DNA of 64,000 bases from Hirudinaria manillensis (Eukaryota; Annelida; Clitellata; Hirudinida; Hirudinidae): the NCBI GenBank assembly GCA_034509925.1, contig CM067536.1, positions 4,334,501 to 4,398,500 on the forward strand, given 5' to 3'. Position 1 is the stretch's first letter. Each line of letters opens with the position of its first letter. Positions 37,301 to 48,539 of this stretch are shown piece after piece. The notes beneath the pieces are model-generated. The model was not told where the DNA came from. It worked only from the letters and a program-made list of their open reading frames with translations, and did not search any database. A program made the translations under genes and the position numbers.

Positions 37301-40144
37301 CACTCAATTGCATCAAATTGTTCAGGAGCTGTCTTGACAAGTTTGGAGTTATTTTGACTTAAAGGTACTACCTGCCACTGTTTACAACATCTTGGTGCAG
37401 AAAATCACCAACCAAATATGTGTCAAGCTTTAGCTTTTTTTTGTACATATTCTGTCATAGCATACATAGCTTTTAATTTAAAAAATTTAACCAAAAATGT
37501 TCCACTCCACCCTATTGAGCATATTCTCAATATTATTAAGTTAACTTGTGGCGAATGAATGCACTCAATGAATTCCAAAAAATGTTGACAAAAGCTTGAG
37601 GATGAATGTTGGCCATTGTTCAAAGCATTTTTGTACCTTAGTTTTTAGAAGAGTGACTTTTGGGGAATGTCAAAATTGCTAAAAATTTTATAACATTATA
37701 AAGCTGTTAACCAAACCAAAGAGAATCTTTAGAATTTAAACAAGGCACTACACAAGTTTGATATTGCCATAATTGTCTTTAAGTTTATAAAAATTAAACT
37801 AATATTCATTCATTTTTCATGAAGATTAATTGGTCATGAAAATCAAGAAAACAAATTGCAAATGATGCCACCCAAATAATACTTCCAAACTAAGAAGTTC
37901 TGTAATAAATAAAGCTACCTAGAAGGGTTATGTTTCATCATTGTTAATTGTTTTGAAATAAAAAAAACTGCCAATATTTTACAAGTATTTAACAAAAATT
38001 AGCATTTTCCAAAAATCATTTATAAGTTAATGTTGAATAACTATCGTACATGATAAAATAGACATAAATGTTATGCAGCTTATAATACAAAATCAATCAG
38101 TTTAAACAATCTAGTTGTATCAACAATTAGTTTATAGTCACTTTAACACTTCTATGTATGCATCCAATGGTTAAAAATGTCAAAGAAAACAAATAAATGA
38201 AACAAACTAACTTTTATTACAGATGCAAGAGTATAGAAATTGTAATTGGCATAGTCAATGTCTCTGCCATCATTGAGTCTTTTAACAATGTTCTTCAAAT
38301 CATTTGGGTTCCCAGGTCTACGAAACAAATCAGTTGTAGTCACTCCATCCCTTGCAATATATATCAATATATCCTGCAAAAGTTAAACTTTTGTCAATAA
38401 AAACTAGGAAGGTTAATTACTTAATCAAGGTAAGATTCTTCCAGGCCTATTACCAAAAGTTCAAAGTCCAGTTCAAAATAACAAAATACCCTTTATAAAT
38501 ATTGAATCTAACCATTAATTGTGTAGGAACAATATTGTCTTTGAAGGCTTCTTCTAATGGAAGACCAAATTTAACTCTAGTGATAACAAAAATAAAAAAT
38601 TATTTAAATAAAAATATAACAAAAAACATAAGTGCAAAACACCTAAAGTAACTTAATTTAATTAGGGATGTAGAAATAATCGTTAAAATAAATAAATCTG
38701 TAACACTATGATGATAGAGAATAATAAATACAAACAAATTTAATGGGAATTAATGCAACATTTTGGTTTTAGAGTGTTGGCTGAAGGGAATATTTCAATA
38801 CTACTAAAGATTATTGTATAAATAATAAATTGTGATAAATCCTTTAATACCATGATTCTAACACATAGCTTAATTACCATCTCTAAAACAAGCACTTGCT
38901 TCAACATCAGAAAGTTCAGCTCAGAAATTAGACCCTAAAGAATCATCATCCGATTCTAAGCAAGTGACTTCAAATCAGTTTTGTTGCTTGTCTCTTCATC
39001 TGGTGAATGTGACATTATGGCATGACATTCAAGTATCACTTGCAAAGTGAATAGATGTTAGCAGCAGAATGTGCAAATGTCAATTGCTGAATTATTCAAA
39101 CAAATTGCAACCAACAAAATTAAGGCTCTAATCACAGGCAATGCAAGAAACATGGTTTCAGATGTTGACAAAACAATTTTGCCCATATTCCTTGTTTGGC
39201 CTGCAGTTAAAAATATTGCAAGATTTTAAATAGAGATGCGTGACTTGGTACTCGACTAACAATCTTAGATACTTGTACTTATACTTCTTGTAACAGTACC
39301 TTGACTTGGACCTCTGGTACTTCTTGCAAAGTCATTAAAAATCACATCAATTTGATCAAGAAACAAAGGATGCAACTCTCAGATGAGGGATAAACAGTAA
39401 TCCCAGAACATACAGGCTTTCTATCAAAAATGCATTCATCTGTTTTGCAACATATTATCTCGTAAACCATTTCATCATGTATTCTTTTGCCTAGAGTACA
39501 TTATCATGTTGTTTATGCATCAAGGATGTAGTTGCAAAGACCAACATCAAACATGAACAATCTGCAGAATTTCCTTTTGTTTAGATTAGTGATGCTTGTA
39601 AAATATGCAGTTGCAAATTTTAGCATAGAAATAATGTTATGCTTCTGTTTCAGGCTGATTTTACCTTATTAAAATCATAGTTAAAGGGATTAAACATAAA
39701 ATTACCATTGAGAAGGCTATTTAACAATAATATTAGAAATCAAAACTTCCTTTTTTATATAGATAGAGTTGATAACTGGCCACATAAAGTAATGGCTGAC
39801 TGATTAATGCAAGTAGTGGTTAGTATCATAAAAGCAATATCAGCCTGGACACTTAATATGGCTGAAATCAGCACCAACACAATTTCACAATGGAGTTGCT
39901 TTGCACTGTAAAGTCCATTTTTCATACAGATTTGATTTAACATTGTAAAAAAAAAAACTGGAACAAAAATAATAACATTAAAAACCTAAACCTAGGATAA
40001 ATAATTAAATGTAAATTTATCATACTTATGTATTATTGGATTTTGTAAAAGTAAAAGATAACCAAGTTTAAGAATTGCCAGTACGTGATAATGTGGATAT
40101 TTTTTCATCAATCTTTGGTTGTCACTGACAACTACTGTATTTGT
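31336..40144 (-). CDS. RhoGAP-domain protein, 5' end not found
   Basis: Stimulates GTP hydrolysis by Rho-type GTPases (family role). Exons in transcript order: 40144-40026 (tentative start), 38576-38513, 38373-38212, 34771-34662, 34595-34201, 34086-34009, 33720-33646, 32320-32085, 32025-31336; phases agree throughout, giving 642 residues to the stop. The RhoGAP domain starts at VKFGLPLEEA (38575) and has the arginine finger in LFRRPGN (38320 region), then KIPGGVFGPEAE, and ends around NLASNVLQILIENF (34400 region). The tail of over 350 residues is Ser/Pro-rich with no recognised domain. The nearest named family is unclear to me (I considered ARHGAP20/TAGAP-like and FAM13-like). The large intron 38211-34772 carries Tc1 relics. 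Upstream exons must lie beyond 40144, perhaps past the LINE block at 40.5-43.1 kb. Confidence 0.85.
33080..33360 (-). mobile_element. Tc1-like relic in RhoGAP intron
   Basis: The words GGCTTAAATTCAATTTC, ATTCTGTTCTGATGATGA-type and GGTCTTCCTGAAT occur in the same order as at 49080-49160, marking two decayed copies of one family. No open frame remains. Confidence 0.4.
35580..36070 (-). mobile_element. Tc1/mariner-like transposase relic
   Basis: On the minus strand 35950-35905 reads NLDGPDGFKRTK, the Tc1-type motif next to the second catalytic Asp (usual form FNLDGPDG). Related blocks are at 45.2 and 48.85 kb. It lies in the big RhoGAP intron. Confidence 0.6.
36080..38150. other. RhoGAP intron, AT-rich, nothing else supported
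   Basis: No further coding exon was found between 38211 and 34772. The minus-strand open stretch 37623-37423 has no splice support and reads like an additional decayed transposon. Confidence 0.4.
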
Positions 40145-40464
40145 CTGTCCAACTATCAAATATTAATGCAGCATCAATGCTTCTCAAAACATCCGCAACA
40201 TTAATTACTTTCTATTTGTTAATTAAAGGTCTGTTTGTCAGCAATGAACAAGTTTTTTTTTTTAAATTTGGAGCCATTCCGATCAAATCATATTTTGATC
40301 AGCTACCTGAACTATTGCATCAGTCTACTAATATATTTAAAAACATTTTGCCTCTTTAACAGCATTAAGACCATTTTATGCATTTGTAAATAAATGGTTT
40401 TTCATGTTACCACTGGATGTCATACACTTCACTCTGTGAATTTTTTATAAATAAATGAATTTTT

Positions 40465-42225
40465 TCTCATTTTGGAAACAAGGGTTACAATGACCGCTAC
40501 TTTACCGAACAATGAGATATGCCCCCATGGTCCCAGCCGAAAGGAGGGGGAGAATGATGGACCATCAATGGACTCAAGGCTTGACTTGGCTACCAACAGA
40601 CTTCCGAATATGACCAACGCTCCAGATAATGGCACGCCGGGTAGCAGATGTGAGTGCGGAAGAATGTTCGCGACTGAAAGGGTACTCAAGATACACTGAT
40701 CCAAGACAAATTGCAGGTGCGAGGCACAGAGATAGCGTACTACCGCGAAGTTGCGGGTAGATAAAACGCCGGACGACACCGGACCGGAGTCACACCACAG
40801 TTCCGTGTGTGTCCGAGTCTCATGCCCAGGACAAGACCCCCCCCCCCCGAGAGCTAGGCTAGGATCAGGTTCCCATGAGGAAGCAATAAAGGAAGCTGGT
40901 CAGGACTGGATGAGAAGCTGAAGCGAGGGCTGAACAAAGTCCTGAAGGATGGATCAGTGAAGTCCTTCAGCGACTTCATTTATGACAAATGTGTACGAAA
41001 GTTTGGGGTCATCCCTGCAAAGGAACCTCAGAAGGCGAATGAATCTAGGCAACAACGCGACATTAATCGCCTAAAGGGCAAGAAAAAGGTGCTCCGCTGG
41101 AGATGGAAAGTGGCCAACGAAGATGAGAGAGGACTCTCCGTCCTATGGGAGGACGTAAAAAGACGTATGAGGGATTTGCACAGAGTGTGGAAGACGAAGT
41201 ATGAGAGGAGGAGAGCTATGAGAAGCTTCTTCAGCGATCCCTATAACTATGGGAGATCGCTGTTAGATCCTCCAAAATCTGGTGTGCTTACTGTAGAGCA
41301 AGAAAAACTGGAGGAACACATAGTCAGAACCTATAGTGACCTCCTCCGGCCTGAAGCTCTTCAGGAAAGGCTGGACATTCTGGCGGTGCAACTGCCAGCC
41401 AGCCCCTTTTGTATGGCATCTCCTTCGCTTGAGAAGGTGAGAAGAGCCATTACAAAAAGCGAGAAACCGCTCAGCACCATGACCCAATGGAGTTCCATAT
41501 CTCCTGTACAAGAGATGCCCCAAGACACTGTATCTGCTGTATTCCCTCATCGAGGGGGCGTGGTCTTCTGTCACACCTTTGGCCATTGACCATCTATGAG
41601 ATTGGTCTATCGGTGGTGGAGGGGTGAGAGAGAAAAGTCAACCGGCACACCAGGACATGGCTGGTTTACCTCCAGCATTGTCATCGGTTGCGCTCTACAG
41701 CAGGAGCGTGAGCCTTAGACTGCCACTTAGGTCCATCGTTGAGGAGTACAAACTCTCAAAAATCCGAATGCAGTGGATGCTCAGTAACTCCGATCAATTT
41801 ATGATCAGTTGCCTTCCAAAGACAATTTAAGGAGGTGGGCTTATTAGAAGATTCCAAATGTGGACTCTGTGGCAGAATCGAGACTTGCATCATGTGCTCA
41901 GCAACAGCACATACGCCCTTGCCCATGGTCAGTATACGTGGGGACACAATCAGGTCCTTCGAGAAGTGTGTGAGGCCACCAAAGCAACAGTAACCAGAGC
42001 AAACTCGCGAGCAATCTCCAAGCAGCGGAAGATTTACTTCCTGCGCGAGGGATGTGCACACCTCTGTAGAAAGCGATGTAAAATGCCAAGAAAGGACATC
42101 CTTGCAGAGGCAAATGATTGGACAGTCGCAGCCGACTTAGAAGGAATGAGACACTATCCCCAGGTGCTGATTGAAAGTGGCAAGAGGCTGGATATGGTGT
42201 TGATGTCGCCGTTGGACCACATTTT
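40465..42225 (+). mobile_element. RLE-type LINE copy A1 (5' part, reverse transcriptase largely deleted)
   Basis: The 5' part encodes a C2H2-type zinc finger (CECGRMFATERVLKIH, 40650-40697, completed by a Cys after a stop), as in R2/NeSL/Dong-type elements. A 210-residue open stretch at 40957-41589 covers the N-terminal linker up to the start of the reverse transcriptase (VRRAITK). The reverse-transcriptase core is missing near 41590. From 41640 come the thumb (EYKLSKIRMQWML), a CGLCGR zinc knuckle near 41862, GQYTWGHNQVLREV (41930-41970), and the start of the restriction-like endonuclease (RLDMVLMSP, 42188-42214). It is frameshifted and dead. Confidence 0.75.
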
Positions 42226-42524
42226 TTGGCATAACATCGTAAATATTAATTTTATGTTATACAATTTGGCTATATAGATTAGATACTAGTATGAAACCTT
42301 ATTATAAACTTAGAAAAGAATTTGTTACATGTTTCAGCAGGAAATGCCAAATACTTTCATCATTTTCATCTTTGAGTGTCACAAACCAGTAGATAAACAT
42401 TGCTTTGGTTGTCACAGTAGCATGCTTAATATTGGGGAAGTGATTATTATTTTATTAGCTATGTAATAGTATATCAATTAGAATAAATTAAGGGTCTTGT
42501 TTAACTTAAGAAAAAGGAGAAAGG
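42226..42524. other. Spacer between two LINE fragments
   Basis: About 300 AT-rich bases without coding signal, separating the A1 and A2 fragments. Either a later insertion or host DNA between independent insertions. Confidence 0.4.
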
Positions 42525-43090
42525 CACTACCACCAGGTGCTACAAGAGAGCAGCAAGCGGCCTGACTTGATGCTGGCGTCAGTGGCAACTAATTTCGTCA
42601 TCATGGTCGAGCTAAAGGTCCTGTGGGAGGACAGAATGGATGTCAGCAATGCTCTGAAGAGCCGAAGATGGATTTAGAGGGGAAAGGTTACAGCACCTGT
42701 GTGATGCCAATAGAAGTCGGAGTGAGAGGGCTGGTAGGCAAGTCTACCAACACCTTTCTCAGGAAAATAGGCCTTACAAACAGGCAAACCAAGCAGTTCG
42801 TCCAGAGAATACCAGAGTCTACAGAATCGGCTTCTCATTGGATTTGGACTACGAAAGACCGAAGGTAAGCCTCAGGCACTGCAAGGCAAGTCATCCCTGT
42901 CCACCCCACCAAAACAGGGACTCCAGTTTAAGGCCAAGAAAGAGACACCCAAGACACCCGGCATTCACACCAAAGTGATTTAAGAAGCGCTGCAACAGCA
43001 ACTTTGGTGGTTTTTTTGGACGTCGGATCCCTTGTCAAGGGGGTCAATCCTCTGAAGAACTCTGCCAGAATGCTCGTGCAAGAGTTTCAA
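42525..43090 (+). mobile_element. RLE-type LINE copy A2 (endonuclease and 3' tail)
   Basis: The sequence restarts at HHQVLQESSKRPDLMLAS, repeating in diverged form the segment that ends copy A1, so it is a separate 5'-truncated insertion. The endonuclease core PDLMLAS...VELKVLWEDR (42560-42635) fits a PD-(D/E)xK-like fold. The frame 42623-42868 carries the conserved end IEVGVRGLVGKS...ASHWIWTTK. A (TA)n run at 43094-43111 follows. Frames are broken. Confidence 0.75.
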
Positions 43091-43093
43091 TTA

Positions 43094-43111
43094 ATATATA
43101 TATATATATAT
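43094..43111. repeat. (TA)n microsatellite
   Basis: A short TA dinucleotide run at the 3' end of LINE copy A2. It may be the element's tail. Confidence 0.7.
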
Positions 43112-43179
43112 CTGTTTGATCCAAAAATTGAAGTTCAATCAGATCAGAAATGACCTAGATATGTCTAAAGAAGATATGA

Positions 43180-43500
43180 GTGAACTCTGTAAAGACTTAT
43201 CATGTAATGATTACTAATTATGATAAACATTGCTTTAAAAAAGATACTGAAAGGCTGTTTTTTTCAAGTTCTATTCATCTAGAACTTGCCATGGTGTACA
43301 TTGCACAAACAAATAGCTTAACAGATTTTCAAAAAGCATCTGCTAAAGTTGTAAAGATAACTAAAAAGAGAATAAAGTTACATATAAATTCTAAACTTTC
43401 TGAACACCATAATTTGCATCAATCAAATCAGACAGAAGATTCTATGTTAAGCTGCCTGACCAAGAATAGTAAAACATTTGAATTGGAGCACATAGTGTAA
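43180..43500 (+). CDS. Unassigned 106-codon open stretch
   Basis: Open over 106 codons but lacking an ATG at its start (it begins GTG right after a stop) and any motif. Lys/Ser-rich. Probably decayed transposon or chance; it could hold an exon. Confidence 0.12.
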   Translation: MNSVKTYHVMITNYDKHCFKKDTERLFFSSSIHLELAMVYIAQTNSLTDFQKASAKVVKITKKRIKLHINSKLSEHHNLHQSNQTEDSMLSCLTKNSKTFELEHIV

Positions 43501-44790
43501 AACCTGTCCTTAGGACCACTTTTACCCAGTATAATTTGATGCTTATTTACAGTGCACCTGTCAAACTTTTCACCAAAAATTCCTTAGCTGCTTTACATTT
43601 TTCATTTTCTTAAAGCATTTTTCATGTAAATAGTTGTTTGATCTTTTGTTATGATTTGTTCCAACTCCTTTGACTTTCATTACTTGTGTTTTAAGGCTAT
43701 TTTGTTATTGGTAAATTATTAGCTATGGATTCATATTGTCTTTCACTAGAAAATAAAATGGAAGTGCTTAAAAGTTTTTAAAAAGACAATTCTATCTCAA
43801 AACTGTCCAAACACTTCAGAGTTAGTAGGTACCAAATGTTAAACATTATGATGAAGAAAGAGGGGATACAAAAGAAATGGGAAAGATAGTGTAAGACATG
43901 AAATGTCAATGCAGTGAAATAAATGAGAGTGAATGACAGTGATAATAATTCTGAAGATGAAAAAATCTTCAAGGAACCCGACCATCCAGAACATCATACC
44001 AAGAAGCCTGGAATATAATTAATCATTAACTAATGTTTGTCAATTCAAAACCCTCATCGGATGATATTTCAATGGATTTATGCAGATTTCAGGATAAGAT
44101 CTGTAAGACAAGATTGAAAGACAGCTTTTTTTAATAAACTGTAATTTTTGTGTCTTCCTAATATATCTTTCACAAAAAGTATTTGTTTTGACTTTTATAA
44201 TGATTTTTGGGGGGTTTTGTATCCTATAATTTAACATGGAATGTCTGACAAAAGCAACACCCAAAAGGACACTTTTTCATGCCTAGGAGCGCTGTCCCTT
44301 TAGGCAGGTTTTACTGTACATGCAAATGAATTGTGATGATGATGAACACCCTAATTGCTGCACATTCTAGCAATGTCAGAAAGATAGCCTGGATAAACTC
44401 TATGGTCTCGCCTTAACAGCTCTACATTTGCACTTGAAGTGCCCCAGTAGAGAGAATGAATAGCATTATTGTTATTGTTATGTTTTTATATGTTTAATTA
44501 TGGAGGACAGTTATTATATTTCAACATTAGGAATACCAGCTGCCAGTAACTCAACAATAATCATCGTAACCACAACTAAAAGTGAATGCTCATTCAACTA
44601 TGGCATCACAACAGTTATTAAATTGCAATTTAAAAAACTTGCAAAAATTACATTGTTACTGTGAGCATATCATCATGACCAGCAGCTGCTTGTGACGCAG
44701 TAATCAGTTTAGCCTGCTCTGACTGGCAAAGAGAATGTTGATTGGCTTGCAATTATAGTATCAGGTTAAAGAGTTATGAAATTACTAGAA
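43500..44790. other. Gene-poor AT-rich stretch
   Basis: No exon or mobile-element motif could be supported here; short open stretches on both strands have no motif. Confidence 0.4.
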
Positions 44791-44794
44791 ATCC

Positions 44795-45060
44795 CCATAA
44801 TATTGAATGGAAAGGGTGAGGCACAAACAGCTGCAGAAAAGATTGAGATGGCAATAGCTTTGTCAAAAGCTGGAAAAGACAAGAATTGCTTCACAAGTGT
44901 CAGTTGATAGTTTCATCAAACATCAGAATGTTCTTTGAGCAAGTTAAAACATATTTCCCCTGGTGATATCCCTCCAGCTACAGGCATGAACAAACATTAT
45001 TGGTCACCACACGGTTCAACAAGGCTCTTAATGATGTTGCAAAAATGGTATATCAATGGT
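44795..45060 (+). mobile_element. Transposon fragment sharing ALSKAGKD block with 4.2 kb
   Basis: GEAQTAAEKIEMAIALSKAGKD (44815-44882, quoted in pieces) corresponds to the minus-strand block at 4345-4270, and ISPGDIPP at about 44955-44980 matches ISPNVILP there. Stops interrupt the frame. A second copy of the same dispersed family. Confidence 0.5.
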
Positions 45061-45089
45061 AAAGGACTTTAATTCAGTCATCACAAACC

Positions 45090-45330
45090 AAAAGGGGCAG
45101 AAACAACACCTGAAATGACAGATATACTCTAAAATTTCTTTTCAAAAATGTTTTTAGAGAACTCTGGATATCATTCCAGTAATATTTCAACTTATCTGGA
45201 CCATTCAAATTAAATTTCTTTCATCTGCAAAAATGACAAAACTCCAATTTACCTCAAAACTCATCAACTCCCCTGGCCCAGTTCAATCAAATCTTTTTGT
45301 GACAAATTGGGACAACATCTCTGGAACACT
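45090..45330 (-). mobile_element. Tc1/mariner-like relic
   Basis: The minus strand carries NLNGPD (about 45215-45198), a decayed form of the NLDGPDG motif, within a block similar to 35860-35990 and 48780-48960. Confidence 0.5.
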
Positions 45331-46333
45331 TAAACCTCTACTTTTAAAGCCCTAGATGACAAAGCAATGTTTGTCAACAAATTGTCAGACACTATAAATA
45401 TAGTGCCGAAAACCGAACTGCAAAATTCTACTGAGTCACTATTGCAGAAGCTGCAGCAAGATCTACTCATAAGATGGAACAGAATTTGTATTATGTTGCA
45501 GAGTCTGATGCAAGCCAGATATCTACATGTCAAATGAACAGCAGAAATATAAAGGCCCAAAATTTTCAGATTCCAATTGGGAGATTTCAAAATATGACAT
45601 TGTTTTGACTTATTTAGTCGTGCCACAATCCTGCTTGGCAGTCTAGTTTTATGTAGTTGTGTATTAACTATTAATTAATCATAAATTAATAATTTTTCAA
45701 AAGTCAACTAATAAATTTAAATTACCAATCCTAATTTTAATTCCACAAAAGGAAATCAAAAGAGGCCAAGAAAACATTCACTGAACAGTTGCTAAAATTA
45801 CTTTAAAATATGTACAAAAGAATCAAACATGAAAACCAAATGTTTCAGTTCTGTCAATGTAATTACATTGAAATTGAATTATTCAGCTCTGCATGGATTT
45901 TAAAAAGATGAATAGAGAATTTCTGAATTTGTTTTTAGCCATCTGCCTGATCATGGACTCCAGATAGGCAGGTGTAAGATATATTTTTCAGACTTTATGT
46001 TGACTTATAGTGGAAAACCCAAAGGCACAATTAAATTCCTTAAATAAAATATGATATTATTATTATATAATACATTATTCTTAAATCAAATATGAAATTT
46101 CAATGGTAAAGTGAGTAACCACAGATCTGAAACAATGGCTTGACAAACTCATAATCTAAGAGGAATTGGATATTAATGCTTGGCCAGAACTGAAAACATT
46201 CAAACAAAAACATGCTGGACAGCTTTGTCAATTACTTGACCAAAGAAAACAAATTGAGTAAAATAGCTTGGAAGATGCACAAATTCAAAACATTAATTTA
46301 AGTTGTTTCCACAATAATGTTATGCATGTACAC

Positions 46334-47544
46334 TAGGGTGCCAATAAAAAATGTTTTTTTCGAAATTGTTAATTCTCGTTCCAGAAATTTGTTCCTTTTA
46401 CATTTCTAAGGCTATACACAAAATTTTAGGTAAATCAAACGTCATTTAGAACTGTCTCTAGCATCTTGAATATCCCAATGCTTAAACATTGCATATAATA
46501 GCGGAAATTTCATGTTGCGCACATTTTACATGGTTAACTTCGATAGCAAGAAATATTTTAGTTTTTGTTTAAATCTGTTTAATTTCGTACAACTTAACTT
46601 TCAAAATATTATAAAAAAACACAGACTTTCAACAAAAAATGCAAAAATTTGACTAAAATCCACTACTAGCTAGTTTCATATATTGACTGATTTCTTAGAC
46701 AGGAAAATGTTGCCTATGCATTTCAACAACCTGGAGAAGGTATTGCTTCTGATCCTCTTGATTAGTTAGTACAGAATTAAAGTCTTATTAAGGAGATGCC
46801 ACGTTCTGCATCATCATTAACAACTTTCAATTGTTGGACTTTGTGGCTGAATGAGATCAGATAACTCAGGCACTGTCACATAAAATTGTGACCGAAATAA
46901 ATAAATTTTGAGACAAAATATTATTTTGGACATCCATCAAGCTCTGTGATATGCTCCTGGAGCACAAATATAAAAGTCTTTAGAGTCATCACCAAGGAAA
47001 ATAAGTGCCAACTCTAACAACTCCTTGCAATCATCTCTAGGGTGGAATTCAAGCAATTCGTATCGAAAGATCGAAGGATCGAGATCAGTACAACAGATCA
47101 TTCCATTTTGGACATCCTTGGATCCCAGAAAGAAAGTTTAATGCAATTCTTTCGATAGCAACTGCTTGAATTCCACCCTAGAGATGATTACAAGAAGTTC
47201 TTGGAGTTGGCACTTATTTTAGTCAAATTTTTGCTTTTTTTTTTTTGAAAGTCTGTGCTATTTCATAATATTTTGAAGATTAAGTTGTACGAAATTAAAC
47301 AGATTTAAAAAAAAACCTAAAATATTTCTTGCTATCGAAGTTAACCATGTAAAATGTGCACAACATGTAATTTCCGCTATTATACGCAATGTTTAAGCAT
47401 TGGGATGTTCAAGATGCTTGAGACAGTTCTAAATGACGTTTTATTTACCTACAATTTTGTATATAGCCTTAGAAATGTAAAAGGAACAATTTTCTGGAAC
47501 AGGAATAAACAATTATAAAAAAAATTTTTTTTATTGGCACCCTA
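46334..47544. mobile_element. Palindromic (foldback) DNA transposon, 1211 bp
   Basis: Starts TAGGGTGCCAATAAAAAA and ends with its reverse complement. It is flanked by a perfect 8-base duplication ATGTACAC (46326-46333 and 47545-47552), which points to the hAT (or P) type of integration. Outer arms of about 330 bases (46334-46660 and 47217-47544) and inner arms of about 70 bases (47001-47069 and 47149-47217) pair. About 340 bases (46661-47000) are unpaired on the left only. Both inner arms encode the same peptide on opposite strands: LLEFHPRDDCKELLELALIF (left, minus) and LLEFHPRDDYKKFLELALI (right, plus). The left unpaired part continues on the minus strand to APGAYHRA. It is therefore an inverted duplication of one transposase fragment between transposon ends. 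Confidence 0.8.
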
Positions 47545-47599
47545 ATGTACACTCTGGGTGCTGATGAAATGTATGGCTAAAATAGAAATAAGAGTTTTT

Positions 47600-48530
47600 C
47601 ATATTGTCACCCTACAAAAGTGTTCCATTTGACTTAGATACATACCAGGGAAAATTATCTTATCATTTACAGATGGCTGAACTGAATTTTTATAAGCTTT
47701 TATTTAACTTGATAGATATGGATATTCAAATCTTGCAATCTTGGTTATTTCTTGACATCCAAATGCACTGAATTTTGCCAAACTTATATAATATTTTTAA
47801 ATCAACATTATATTTAATATTTATAAACCTAACTTTTGTTTTAAATTCATAGACAATAGTTTCAATATTTAAAATACATATTAGAGATGTAATATAATAT
47901 AATATTGGCACCCATGCTTTTATTTTAATTTTAGCCCTAACAAATTTCTATATTTTTGGGGCAGCATGTAAACAATATTATTGCATTCATTTTAGTTCAT
48001 TTTGACACAAAAGCATGATTTAAAAAAAATAGTTTTACATATATTTTTATTATGATGGGTTATAGATTCTTTGTTCAGTATTTGTTTCTAAAAAACTTGC
48101 TATACATCAATTAATAGAAACTAATTGTTTGGAGTCACAGTAACTATTTAAATTAAACAATCATATCACAAGTTACGTGTAATAGATTCTGGTACTTCAT
48201 GCATTTTTATATTCCAAATTTAAATTCTACAGAGTGGTCTATATCTATGCAAAGTGAAGTGATCAGATGATAAAAGTGCATTTGGATGCAGAGACTTTGG
48301 CTGAGATTGCCACTTGTAATGCAGCACAAAAGCAGAGCTGATGATTGTTTAAATAGATATATATCCACATGATTTTTAAGCAAAGGTGAACAATTTTAAA
48401 GTAATCAGAGATGGAATTTTTGGAATACCAAAGTTTGTATGAAAATAAGATGAGTTAAGTTTGTAATGATGCCCTATTTTCTTTCTTAATTAATTTTAAA
48501 GTTAATCAACCTAATTAATTTCGATTTGAT
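47600..48530. other. Gene-poor AT-rich stretch
   Basis: No coding, RNA or repeat structure that I can support beyond simple AT-richness. Confidence 0.4.
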
Positions 48531-48539
48531 TTAAATCAG

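Noticed and set aside
39755-39943. Hydrophobic minus-strand open stretch as a RhoGAP exon
   Set aside because: No splice signals in the required phase and no similarity to the domain; likely chance in AT-rich DNA.
40837-40848. Run of twelve C residues
   Set aside because: Homopolymer in LINE debris; no structure beyond it, and length may be a sequencing artefact.
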